A stretch of DNA of 58,787 bases from Deltaproteobacteria bacterium (lineage in GTDB: Bacteria > SAR324 > XYD2-FULL-50-16): NCBI GenBank assembly GCA_018657625.1, contig JABHWU010000111.1:1-58787 (forward strand), written 5' to 3'. Positions 33,574 to 42,903 of this stretch are shown piece after piece; position 1 is the first letter of the stretch; the number at the start of each line of letters is the position of its first letter. The notes beneath the pieces were generated by a model. It did no database searches and was not told where the DNA came from. It worked only from the letters and a program-made list of their open reading frames with translations. The translations under genes and the position numbers were made by a program.

Positions 33574-34974
33574 ATGACAATCAATAAATCAAATTTGAAT
33601 CTTACTTCTGAATGTTACGAAACTATGCTGCAGACCATGTCTGAAAGCTTATTTATGGTTAATCAGGAGGGTAAAATAATTTTCTGTAATAACGCAATGG
33701 TCCATTTAACCGGCTATAGCATGGAAGAACTTATGGGCAATACCTGCAGCTTATTTATGTTTTGCGCCTGCGCCGAAGGCACAGATTGTGTGGTTTTTTC
33801 CCAAAAACGTTTAAACAATTTTGAATGTCAGGTTAAACATAAAAACGGAAAACGAATTCCTGTGTTAAAAAACGCGCAGGTCATGATCAACAAAAATAAT
33901 AAAACCATCGGTGTCATTGAAACATTGACCGATATATCAAAGTTAAAAGCTGTAGAAAAAAAACTGGATAACATAAAATCAAAGGATCAATCCAAAAGAT
34001 TTTATGAACAGATCATTGGTAAGAGTAAAATAATGCAGGAAATATTTGGACTTTTAAAGCTGGCTTCAACATCAAATGCATCCATCCTGGTATTGGGTGA
34101 AACCGGAACCGGTAAAGAGTTAGTTGCAGATGCTATTCATAAAAAAAGTGTTCGCAAAAAGAAGTCTTTAGTTAAAGTAAATTGTTCGGCGTTATCTGAT
34201 TCACTGCTGGAAAGTGAACTGTTTGGACATGTTAAAGGGGCATTTACCGGCGCCATCAAAGATAAAATCGGTCGCTTTGAATTAGCTGATAATGGTACAC
34301 TCTTTTTGGATGAAATTAGTGAAGTGTCCCCCATGATTCAGTTGAAATTGCTACGTTTCTTACAGGAAAAAGAATTTGAACGTGTCGGAGAAGCTGTCAC
34401 CCGAAAATCAGATGTTCGTATTATATCCGCCAGCAACAAAGATCTTTTAACGCTTGTTAATGAAGGATTATTCAGGGAGGATTTATACTACCGATTAAAA
34501 GTGTTTCCAATCCATTTACCACCACTCCGTGACCGGAAAGAGGATGTTGGATTACTAATCGATCATTTTATAGCCAAATTTAACACTGAAACAAAAAAGT
34601 CGATTACCGGAATTACTCAAGACGCAATTATTATGCTAATGGATCATTGCTGGCCCGGAAACATTAGAGAATTGGAAAATTCGATTGAACATGCGTTTGT
34701 CATCAGAGAATCGGGAGATATCGAACCATTTGATCTGCCCCTGGAAATCAGAAAGAGCTCTGTTCAAAGTCAAATATGTGGTCCTAAAAAACAGCTAACT
34801 GAACAACAATTCTCACCTTTAATTTCAACCTTCAGTCATCAAAAATCAATGGGAGAAAATGAATTAAGAGAATTACTGGAACGTTTCAAATGGAAGAAAA
34901 CAGATGTTGCCAACCATTTAAATATCAATCGAACAACACTTTGGCGAATGATGAAAAAATATAACATCACCTAA
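33574..34974 (+). CDS. PAS-AAA+-Fis sigma-54-dependent activator
   Basis: 466 aa. PAS domain (about 12-125) with an unusual Cys cluster: CSLFMFCACAEGTDC (Cys at the start, then CAC, then C). AAA+ domain (about 145-380) with GETGTGKE Walker A, the sigma-54 contact loop GAFTGA, LFLDEISE Walker B and R-finger region FREDLYYRL. The C-terminal Fis-type HTH (ELRELLERFKWKKTDVANHLNINRTTLWRMM) reads DNA. It probably activates the divergent thioredoxin gene, with the PAS cysteines as redox or metal sensor. Confidence 0.92.
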   Translation: MTINKSNLNLTSECYETMLQTMSESLFMVNQEGKIIFCNNAMVHLTGYSMEELMGNTCSLFMFCACAEGTDCVVFSQKRLNNFECQVKHKNGKRIPVLKNAQVMINKNNKTIGVIETLTDISKLKAVEKKLDNIKSKDQSKRFYEQIIGKSKIMQEIFGLLKLASTSNASILVLGETGTGKELVADAIHKKSVRKKKSLVKVNCSALSDSLLESELFGHVKGAFTGAIKDKIGRFELADNGTLFLDEISEVSPMIQLKLLRFLQEKEFERVGEAVTRKSDVRIISASNKDLLTLVNEGLFREDLYYRLKVFPIHLPPLRDRKEDVGLLIDHFIAKFNTETKKSITGITQDAIIMLMDHCWPGNIRELENSIEHAFVIRESGDIEPFDLPLEIRKSSVQSQICGPKKQLTEQQFSPLISTFSHQKSMGENELRELLERFKWKKTDVANHLNINRTTLWRMMKKYNIT

Positions 34975-35049
34975 ATCATAAATAGCTGATGGAATCGCAC
35001 CATCAGCAAGCATATTCCGGTATTTTTTGCTTGCCAGACTTGAAAGATA

Positions 35050-36225
35050 TTAAAAATAAATTTTATCAAATTGTTTAGTGATATACTTTTGAATCTCGGA
35101 AACCAGATCTTTATCCATCTCTATAAAGGATACCCCTATTTCGTATCGATTATTATCATAAACTTCTAATCTAACCACAGTCCCAGTCACATTTACCAAA
35201 CCGGGTTTAGGGGTTGAATGGATCGGAATGCTTAATTCCAGTTTATCACCAATCTTAAACGATTGATTACTCTCAAACAAAATACCTGTTTTACTGAAAT
35301 TTTTACTACTAACCTGGATATGGTTTTTAAGATCTTTAATCTTAATGTTTTTTACTTGGATTTCATTATCAAAATTAATTCTGAAGTACCGTCGTTTTAA
35401 GGCTGAATATACTGAAATGTTGTTTTTACCAGCCCCTTTTGCTTCATAAAGCGCTGTATCAGCAAGTTTTAAAATATTTGCTCCGGTATCGGTATCACCA
35501 GGAAAAGTAGCTAATCCACCACTTACTGTCACATGAATAGATTCCTTTTTAAACTGATGAGAGTATTCTTCTATCGCTTCCCGAATACGTTCACCTAATA
35601 TTAATCCTTGAATTTTTCCGGATTGGGGTAAAATTACTACCATTTCTTCACCGCCATAACGCGCAGCCATATCTTCAATCCGGATTTCTTTTTTGATGAT
35701 TTTAGCAACATTTTTTAGAATGAGATCCCCGGCTAAATGCCCATAGGAATCGTTAACAAGTTTAAAATCATCCAGATCGAAAAATAAAATTGATAGTTCT
35801 AGATTATGTCTTTCCGCCCTGGCTATTTCTCTTTTTAAAAAATCATCAAAATAACTACGATTATATAAACCGGTAAGACTGTCGTATTTAGAAGCTTTAT
35901 CTTTATTTTCAAAAATATGGATTTCAACCACTTTCGGGTTTTTCAATGAAACATCAATGGAACAGAAATAGTCACAAATCGTTGTCCTTAAATTAACATT
36001 TCTTTTCAGTATCTTAATCAGATTTTTTCGGTGATCGGTAATGTTTTTCCAACAGAGTTTGGCATTCTCCGCTGCCAAATCCAAATGGGTCAGTATATGG
36101 ATAATCAAAGGATATATCGTTTCTTCAGATGATAAAGCAATTTTTTCCAGTTCGTTAATCAGTTTGTCATCGTCTTTAGAATAGGTTTCAAGACATGTTA
36201 ACACTTCATCACGTATTTCTGACAT
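35050..36225 (-). CDS. GGDEF diguanylate cyclase with PilZ domain
   Basis: 391 aa. An N-terminal helical sensor region (1-110) is followed by GGDEF (about 115-275): DSLTGLYNRSYFDDFL, FDLDDFKLVNDSYGH and active-site loop YGGEEMVVILPQ (GGEEM, a functional-looking variant). A C-terminal PilZ domain (about 280-385) has RYFRINFDN and FSKTGILFESN. Combining c-di-GMP synthesis and binding in one chain suggests feedback control. Confidence 0.88.
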   Translation of the reverse strand: MSEIRDEVLTCLETYSKDDDKLINELEKIALSSEETIYPLIIHILTHLDLAAENAKLCWKNITDHRKNLIKILKRNVNLRTTICDYFCSIDVSLKNPKVVEIHIFENKDKASKYDSLTGLYNRSYFDDFLKREIARAERHNLELSILFFDLDDFKLVNDSYGHLAGDLILKNVAKIIKKEIRIEDMAARYGGEEMVVILPQSGKIQGLILGERIREAIEEYSHQFKKESIHVTVSGGLATFPGDTDTGANILKLADTALYEAKGAGKNNISVYSALKRRYFRINFDNEIQVKNIKIKDLKNHIQVSSKNFSKTGILFESNQSFKIGDKLELSIPIHSTPKPGLVNVTGTVVRLEVYDNNRYEIGVSFIEMDKDLVSEIQKYITKQFDKIYF

Positions 36226-36525
36226 TCTGTATACCCCCTGTTATAGTTGAGTTTCTACCAAGAGAGTTAAAATTCTACCGAGATATGTTTGTTTTTGCAA
36301 TTTAAAATAGTGTTAAAAAAGTTAATGTTGGGTTATAAAACAAAAATCGATTTTGATGATCCTTTCAAATTTTGAAATCAAAGTTTTTTTTTATGATTGC
36401 ATTTTATTTAATTTTTGATAGCGTTACTCAAAAATTTTCGAATAAATATTTTAGCTTTTCTGTTTTGGAAAATCAGTGAGTATTAAAATGAAAGACTATC
36501 TATTATCATGATGACAAAGGTGTGA

Positions 36526-38592
36526 ATGGAAATATCTAAGCCAGTATTGAGTTACCTTAAAAAAACATATGAGTCCTTTCTTTACTATACCCATGCTAGT
36601 CAAACCACATATATCACCATGATTGCTGCTGTTGTAGGAATCATGGGAGGCTTTGGCGCAGTGGGATTCCGAATGTTGATTGAATTTTTTCAAAATCTCT
36701 CTATTAACAGTCCTGTTCATATTCTAGGACCTTTGAAGGTATTACCCTGGTATGTAAAAATATTGATTCCATTTATAGGTGCCAGCATTGTTGGACCACT
36801 GGTCTATTTTTTCGCACGTGAAGCAAAAGGACATGGTGTTCCTGAAGTAATGCAGGATGTCGCCCTCAAGAATGGTGTCATTCGTCCCCGGGTTGTTATT
36901 GTTAAATCTCTGGCTTCGGCAATTACTATTGGGACTGGAGGTTCAGTTGGACGCGAGGGACCCATTGCACAAATCGGTTCTGCCATCGGCTCCACCCTTG
37001 GACAATGGTTAAACCTCTCCCCTGAGCGTCTAAAAATTTTAGTTGGATGCGGTGCGGCTGCTGGTATTGCCGCGACTTTTAACGCACCAATTGCCGGGGC
37101 TTTTTTTGCTTTGGAAATTATTTTGGGAAGTTTCGCTATGAACAGTTTCGGTCCCATCATCATATCGTCTGTTTTGGCTACCGCTGTCTCAAGAGCTTTT
37201 CTGGGGGATATTCCTGCTTTCATCGTACCCGAATACGCAATGGTAAGTGTCTGGGAAATTCCACTTTATATGATATTAGGAATGTTAGCAGGTGTTCTGG
37301 CAGTGTGTTTTTCAAAATCCGTCTATTTATCAGAAGATCTATTTGCTAAACTCCCTATCCCTGACTATTTGAAAAACCCTATCGGCGGTTTAGTGATCGG
37401 TGTTGGAATTATCTTTTTCCCAGAAATTTATGGCGTAGGTTACGAGGCCATTGATGCTGCCCTGGCAGGAAAAATTGTGTTCAAAACGGCACTGGCTTTA
37501 ATATTCATTAAACTTTTAGCCACAAGCATAACATTAGGCTCTGGTGGATCCGGAGGTATTTTTGCTCCATCTCTTTTTCTAGGTGCTGTTTTCGGCAGTT
37601 TATTCGGAATGGGCGTAAACTACCTAATGCCAGGTATTACTGCCCACAGTGGTGCCTACGCACTGGTTTGCATGGGAGCCGTTGTTGCAGGGGCTACCCA
37701 TACCCCAATCACTTCCATATTAATCTTATTTGAATTGACAAATGACTATAAAATAATTCTGGCGGTCATGTTAGCCTGCACGGTCAGCACCATCGTATCC
37801 AAAAAATTGAGCCAGGACTCAATCTATACCCAAAAACTATCCCGCCGTGGAATCGCGCTAAATCAAGGGAGGGAAGAGTTAATTATGAAATCCTTTTCTG
37901 TTGCTGAAGTTATAAAAGCGGATACTCCGACAATTCAGGAAACAGCCTCCTTCAATCAGATTATTAAAAAATTTATGGAAAGCAACGAACCCTATTACTA
38001 TATTATTAATCAGGATTCTCAATACATTGGCGTTTTATCAGCCCACGAAATAAAAAGCCTGCTTTCTGACACTGAACTGCAGGACCTAGTCATCGCCAGA
38101 GATTTAATTGATTATCCGGTCAATCCGGTCACGATTCAAAATAATCTGGCTGAATGTATGGAAATGTTTGAACGGGAGGATCTGGAACACTTACCTGTTG
38201 TTATGGATGAGACATCCAATAAGTTAGTGGGCCGCATTACCCGGGGTGATATTATTGAATTGTATAATCGTGAAATTTTAAGAAAAGATGTCTTAAGTCT
38301 TCAGGTTGATCAACAGATAGGATTTAATCAGAAACGCAAACATGTTGCTTTACCAAAGGAATATCAGGTAGAATATATTCCGGTACCGGATGCCTTTATT
38401 AACCATTCTATCAGCCAACTGGGTATTCGTGCTCGGTATAATTTAAACATCCTGGCTATTAAAAATGTCCAGAGCGGTTCCTCCCAAACCAGTGATAACC
38501 CAAATCCGGATCGATTATTTAGAAAACGGGATATCATGGTAGTGGTCGGCAAAATCGAAGACCTGAAACAATTTGAAACAGATATCAAGTAA
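36526..38592 (+). CDS. ClC-family chloride channel/antiporter with CBS pair and RCK-C-like tail
   Basis: 688 aa. The ClC core (about 25-440) has GTGGSVGREGPIAQIGSAIGS, the GSGGSGGIFAPSLFLGA selectivity segment and a GATHTPITSILILFELT region. Two CBS domains (about 450-590) follow, then a 90-residue tail resembling TrkA/RCK-C (PDAFINHSISQLGIRARYNLNILAIKN with DIMVVVGKIEDLKQFE). The CBS and RCK parts likely sense nucleotides or ions. AAGGTG precedes the ATG. A TANGO2-like gene follows 5 bp after the stop. Confidence 0.92.
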   Translation: MEISKPVLSYLKKTYESFLYYTHASQTTYITMIAAVVGIMGGFGAVGFRMLIEFFQNLSINSPVHILGPLKVLPWYVKILIPFIGASIVGPLVYFFAREAKGHGVPEVMQDVALKNGVIRPRVVIVKSLASAITIGTGGSVGREGPIAQIGSAIGSTLGQWLNLSPERLKILVGCGAAAGIAATFNAPIAGAFFALEIILGSFAMNSFGPIIISSVLATAVSRAFLGDIPAFIVPEYAMVSVWEIPLYMILGMLAGVLAVCFSKSVYLSEDLFAKLPIPDYLKNPIGGLVIGVGIIFFPEIYGVGYEAIDAALAGKIVFKTALALIFIKLLATSITLGSGGSGGIFAPSLFLGAVFGSLFGMGVNYLMPGITAHSGAYALVCMGAVVAGATHTPITSILILFELTNDYKIILAVMLACTVSTIVSKKLSQDSIYTQKLSRRGIALNQGREELIMKSFSVAEVIKADTPTIQETASFNQIIKKFMESNEPYYYIINQDSQYIGVLSAHEIKSLLSDTELQDLVIARDLIDYPVNPVTIQNNLAECMEMFEREDLEHLPVVMDETSNKLVGRITRGDIIELYNREILRKDVLSLQVDQQIGFNQKRKHVALPKEYQVEYIPVPDAFINHSISQLGIRARYNLNILAIKNVQSGSSQTSDNPNPDRLFRKRDIMVVVGKIEDLKQFETDIK

Positions 38593-38597
38593 ATACC

Positions 38598-39362
38598 ATG
38601 TGTCTTATTCTAATTGCCTATCAAACCCATCCAAAATATCCGCTGATATTGCTGGCTAACCGAGATGAATTTTATTCCCGCCCCACAGCTCAGGCCAGTT
38701 TTTGGTCAGAAGATCCTGAAATATTAGGCGGTAAAGATTTGCAGGCTGGTGGAACCTGGATGGGGATCAACAAATCCGGAAATATTGCTGCTTTGACCAA
38801 TTATCGATCCCTGGATAATAAACAATATGCTAAGTCCCGGGGTGAACTGGTCTCAAATTTTATTAAAAACAAAGATAAACCCGAGACTTATCTTAACCAA
38901 ATGTCTAAATTAGGAAAAGAATACGCCGGTTATAATTTATTGATCGGCCATTTAGGGCATTTACTAGTATTTTCAAATATCAACAACCAGATCCATCAGC
39001 TAAAACCGGGCTTCCATGGTTTAAGCAACCGTTTTCTAAATAGCGGCTGGTTTAAGGTCAAAAAAGGAAAACAAGCTTTAGCACAATTAATTAGTGAAGA
39101 TAAAATAGAAAGAAAACTATTTTTGAAGGTTTTGCAGGACCGTCAAGCTGCTTTGGATAAAGATTTACCTAATACAGGATTCACTAAAGAGCAGGAAAAA
39201 ATGTTATCACCCTTATTTATTGAGTCTCCTGCATACGGAACTCGTTGTTCCACAATAATTACCATAGATTATAAACAGGAAGTCACTTTTTTTGAACTAA
39301 CTTACCAGCGAGGTATTCAACCGGAAGGTGTGGAATTTCAATTTCAAATCACCTCCGGCTGA
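38598..39362 (+). CDS. NRDE/TANGO2-family protein
   Basis: 254 aa. The family signature NRDE is at the N-terminus (MCLILIAYQTHPKYPLILLANRDEFYSRPTA), with WMGINKSGNIAALTNYR and the C-terminal GTRCSTIITI. The N-terminal Cys2 after Met suggests an Ntn-hydrolase-like architecture. Biochemical function is poorly defined in bacteria. It is coupled to the ClC gene and convergent with pyruvate kinase, with 10 bp between stops. Confidence 0.88.
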   Translation: MCLILIAYQTHPKYPLILLANRDEFYSRPTAQASFWSEDPEILGGKDLQAGGTWMGINKSGNIAALTNYRSLDNKQYAKSRGELVSNFIKNKDKPETYLNQMSKLGKEYAGYNLLIGHLGHLLVFSNINNQIHQLKPGFHGLSNRFLNSGWFKVKKGKQALAQLISEDKIERKLFLKVLQDRQAALDKDLPNTGFTKEQEKMLSPLFIESPAYGTRCSTIITIDYKQEVTFFELTYQRGIQPEGVEFQFQITSG

Positions 39363-39372
39363 GTTATTTTTA

Positions 39373-40800
39373 TTAATCTTTACGCCCAATATGATGAATT
39401 TTTATCAGATTGGTTGTGCCTGTCTCCAAGGCCAAACCTGCCATAATAACAATCAGATCATTCTTTTTTACAGCTTTTTTCTTTAGCAGTATTTTTTCCG
39501 CCAGATTAATCAAGTGTTCCGCATTTTTAACTGCCGGGACAATTAATGGTATTACCCCCCATACCAGCGCTAGACGATTATAAGTCCTGAGGGATGGAGT
39601 AAATACATATACGGGACAACCTGGACGCTGTTTAGAAATCAACTTACCTGTTTTACCCGACATGGAAAAAGAAATAATCGCTTTTGCTTTAAGTTCATAT
39701 AGAATATTAACCGCCTGCTGTGACACAGCATGGGTTATGGGGTCTTCCGCAGTCTTTTCATATTGAATATTATAATTCATAAATGGTGAGGCCTCAACTT
39801 CTCTAGCGATTTTTGACATCATCTGAACCGCTTTCAATGGGTATTTACCGGAGGCACACTCTGCTGATAGCATAATGGCACTGGTTCCATCATAAATAGC
39901 ATTTGCCACATCCGATGCTTCAGCCCGGGTCGGGATAGGATTGTTGACCATTGTTTCTAGCATTTGTGTGGCTGTTATGACAGGACGATTGGCCTTAACG
40001 GTTTCCCGGATAATATGTTTTTGAATAACGGGTACTTGCTCAGCATTAAGTTCAACACCTAAATCACCTCTGGCAACCATAATAACATCCGCCACTTTTA
40101 AGATCTCTGCTAAATTATCTACCGCTTCCGGTTTCTCAATTTTTGCGACAACCGGCACATCATAACGTTTTTTTCTAATTTCTGCTTTAATAATTTCAAT
40201 ATCCTTGGCAGTTCTGACAAATGACAAGGCAAAATAATCAACCCCAAGTTTAATACCAAAGGCTAAATCTTTTTTATCTTTCGGTGTTAAAGATGGTGCC
40301 GATACCTTTACTCCCGGAAGGTTAATACCTTTGTGTTCCTTTAAAACCCCACCAATTATTACAGTTGTGGTTACCGTGTCTTTATTTTTTCTAACAACCT
40401 TTAATTCTATCAATCCATCATCAATCAGTATTCGATCACCTTTTTTTACGTCACTGGGCAAGCTTTTGTAGGTCGTAGAGGTTATTTCGCTGGTACCTTG
40501 CACGTTTCGGCTGGTTATTTTAAAAGTATTCTCTGGTTCAAGAATTACCGGTTCGCCGTTTTTTAACTTCCCGGTCCTAATTTTTGGTCCCTGGAGATCA
40601 AGCAGGATAGCGACTGGTGTATTTAACTCTTTGGAAACTACTCTAATCATTGTCACTACCTTTTGATGATCTTCATAAGTACCGTGAGAAAAATTTAGTC
40701 TTGCGACATTTAACCCAGCTTTAACCAGTTTTATCAGCATGGATTTTTTATTAGAAGCGGGTCCGATTGTACCAATAATTTTAGTTTTGTTAATTTGCAT
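39373..40800 (-). CDS. pyk: Pyruvate kinase
   Basis: 475 aa, standard length. KIIGTIGPASNKKSMLIKLVKAGLNVARLNFSHG at the N-terminus, catalytic-metal region VVAKIEKPEAVDNLAEIL and MVARGDLGVEL, and TQMLETMVNNPIPTRAEASDVANAI complete the signature. The C-domain lacks any fused PEP-utiliser extension. It converts PEP plus ADP to pyruvate plus ATP. Confidence 0.97.
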   Translation of the reverse strand: MQINKTKIIGTIGPASNKKSMLIKLVKAGLNVARLNFSHGTYEDHQKVVTMIRVVSKELNTPVAILLDLQGPKIRTGKLKNGEPVILEPENTFKITSRNVQGTSEITSTTYKSLPSDVKKGDRILIDDGLIELKVVRKNKDTVTTTVIIGGVLKEHKGINLPGVKVSAPSLTPKDKKDLAFGIKLGVDYFALSFVRTAKDIEIIKAEIRKKRYDVPVVAKIEKPEAVDNLAEILKVADVIMVARGDLGVELNAEQVPVIQKHIIRETVKANRPVITATQMLETMVNNPIPTRAEASDVANAIYDGTSAIMLSAECASGKYPLKAVQMMSKIAREVEASPFMNYNIQYEKTAEDPITHAVSQQAVNILYELKAKAIISFSMSGKTGKLISKQRPGCPVYVFTPSLRTYNRLALVWGVIPLIVPAVKNAEHLINLAEKILLKKKAVKKNDLIVIMAGLALETGTTNLIKIHHIGRKD

Positions 40801-40879
40801 TTTGTCTCCTTAGTTATTAATAATGATCGAATACCCTGATAATATGCCTGAATTATCAATGATGCCAATAAAAATCAAC

Positions 40880-42100
40880 CTATCCAGAATTTTTTATTTG
40901 CCTTCCAGTGATATAAATTAAAATAAAAATTATAAATATCAATACTATAGAAAATACAGCCAACAATTGAAAAATACTGGAAAGTCCAAATTGATGCTCC
41001 ATAAAACCAATAATTTTTATCGCAAAAGCACCACCGCCAAAAGTTACCACAAATTTGAATCCAAATGCGGAATGCCTTATTTTTGAAGGCGTGTATTTGG
41101 CAACTAAGGTATTTTCAATAGGCTGCATTCCCAGTAAAAAAAAGAAATAAACAATTGCACAGAGCATTAGAGGTAAATTGAACAGGTATGAAATGCCAAT
41201 TGCCAGTGGAATCGTGATTGCGTGGAACAGTAGGTAACTATATCTCAAAGAATAACGGCTGGCGATTTTACCACCAGTATATTGACCCATCATTCCAATT
41301 AAAAATATCAGAGAGGTAATGGATGTAGAAACCAGATTACCGGAAAAGGAAAATTCTAAAACCGATGATATCCATTCAGTAATCTCGTTCCCTCTGATTT
41401 CAAAATAAGAAGGTGTAATAGTCAATGCTCCTCTAAGTACTAATCCTCCTGTCATCATTGCAAATAACAAAATGAAAAAAGCTAACAGATTTCCACTATT
41501 AGATTTCTTGTTTTCCATCGGATTGATGGCCGTCTGCTTTGAATCGGATAACAACCACAGTACAACTAATCCAAACAGATTCAAAACACCGACAAACATA
41601 TAAACAATATCCGGGCCCCAAAACCAATTTAGTATCCCAGCAATTAAGGGAGCTGATGCTAAACCTAAATTTCCAAACATACCATTGTATCCCAGGCTAA
41701 TACTGACTTGCCGGACTTCTTTTGAAATCCAGCCTAATCCCACAGGATGATAAATACCTGAAAATAAACCGATTCCAGTAAGCGCGACTGAGAACCAAAA
41801 TGGATCATGACATAATAAGCCAGCTGCAATCGCACTGATTCCGGCCCCCAGATAAAAAATAGAGAATAGCTTTCTAACATCCCATTTGTCAGCCATAATT
41901 CCCCAGGGAAAGGCGGTAATTCCAAACAGCAAATACATCCAAAACGATAATTGTAATACTTCACTCAATGTCAAATTTAATTGGTTTTGTAGGGGAATAA
42001 TCAAGGCCGGAAATATCAACATGTTAAAATGACTTAAAAAATGACCAAAGCAGGTCGTAACCAATAATTTCTGCTCAAATTTAGATAGTGATTGTGACAT
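40880..42100 (-). CDS. MFS transporter
   Basis: 406 aa with 12 hydrophobic segments. The loop 2-3 signature is PWGIMADKWDVRKLFSIFYLG (GxxxDRxxRR-like). Other segments are GLFSGIYHPVGLGWISKE and GQYTGGKIASRYSLRYSYLLFH. The substrate is unknown. The HPVGLGWIS motif recalls fosmidomycin-resistance-type MFS proteins. The DMT-type gene 18 bp upstream is in the same direction and may be coexpressed. Confidence 0.85.
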   Translation of the reverse strand: MSQSLSKFEQKLLVTTCFGHFLSHFNMLIFPALIIPLQNQLNLTLSEVLQLSFWMYLLFGITAFPWGIMADKWDVRKLFSIFYLGAGISAIAAGLLCHDPFWFSVALTGIGLFSGIYHPVGLGWISKEVRQVSISLGYNGMFGNLGLASAPLIAGILNWFWGPDIVYMFVGVLNLFGLVVLWLLSDSKQTAINPMENKKSNSGNLLAFFILLFAMMTGGLVLRGALTITPSYFEIRGNEITEWISSVLEFSFSGNLVSTSITSLIFLIGMMGQYTGGKIASRYSLRYSYLLFHAITIPLAIGISYLFNLPLMLCAIVYFFFLLGMQPIENTLVAKYTPSKIRHSAFGFKFVVTFGGGAFAIKIIGFMEHQFGLSSIFQLLAVFSIVLIFIIFILIYITGRQIKNSG

Positions 42101-42118
42101 ACCAAAAGACTAAATTGT

Positions 42119-42574
42119 TTAAGTTGTTACTTTCAGACTTCCCAGATAGAAAAAGAGAATGGTCAGGAAGGTGGTTATCAGAGATAATCCATGATAGAAA
42201 TTAAACGACTCCTTGAATATAAATATTCCAACGACAATTGCTGTCGTTAAAATAGATAAAACGGCATACAATGAATAATAAGATGTTCCAAACCGGGTAT
42301 AGAGAAAATAAAATCCGATAAATGTTAAAAAAAAACCGATACCGCTGATGGTAAACCAAATAAAATTATGTTTAATGAAGGCACTAAGTTTTATTTGAGG
42401 GGAAAAAAAATAGGTTATTAAAAATAGAAATGTGCATACCGCAAGCGTACATATCAGAAAAATGTATGGGTTAGCGGACACCATTGATTTTTTTTGACCA
42501 TAAGCAAATAGTGCATTCCCTATTGCAGAAATGGACGCAAAAAAAATTGCCATGAGTATCGGAGTTTTTAACAT
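42119..42574 (-). CDS. Small DMT/EamA-like membrane protein (half-size)
   Basis: 151 aa with five hydrophobic segments, the size of a single EamA repeat and thus likely a dimerising transporter. The end (YYSLYAVLSILTTAIVVGIFIFKESF) matches the conserved EamA/SMR helix pair with the KE/ES motif. It lies upstream of the MFS gene. Substrate unknown. Confidence 0.7.
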   Translation of the reverse strand: MLKTPILMAIFFASISAIGNALFAYGQKKSMVSANPYIFLICTLAVCTFLFLITYFFSPQIKLSAFIKHNFIWFTISGIGFFLTFIGFYFLYTRFGTSYYSLYAVLSILTTAIVVGIFIFKESFNFYHGLSLITTFLTILFFYLGSLKVTT

Positions 42575-42753
42575 ATTGAGTAAAATCGATTAAAAGTTGT
42601 CAGAAGTATTTCATCATCTAAGGAACATATTCCTTTGATGATAAAAAAACAACCAACAGACATCAAAAAATTTTCTTTAAGAATATCATGCCATTTTATC
42701 AATTTGATTATCAAATTAAAAGAGACCAAAGCGTCTTTATATTTTGGCGTCAT
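42568..42753 (-). CDS. Hypothetical small ORF (uncertain)
   Basis: 61 aa overlapping the DMT-type gene start by 7 bp. No ribosome site, no family recognised and AT-driven composition. Listed only because its stop overlaps the next gene's start, a coupling-like arrangement. Confidence 0.15.
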   Translation of the reverse strand: MTPKYKDALVSFNLIIKLIKWHDILKENFLMSVGCFFIIKGICSLDDEILLTTFNRFYSIC

Positions 42754-42903
42754 TAACAGCTAATAACAATAAGAGCTAAGAAAGCTGCCCAGTTAATGTA
42801 TAAACTGAAAGCAGCTAATCCAGATGATGCAGAATTAATCCTGGTAAAATTTACTGGTAATTTTAAGTGGGGTAATGAAAAGGATAATAAATTATGATCA
42901 AAT
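42754..42903. other. Intergenic remnant with a coding-like stretch
   Basis: On the plus strand, about 42795-42897 reads in one frame as AAQLMYKLKAANPDDAEL and onward to a TGA. It lacks an upstream start or ribosome site, so it looks like a decayed gene end. No family recognised. Confidence 0.2.
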
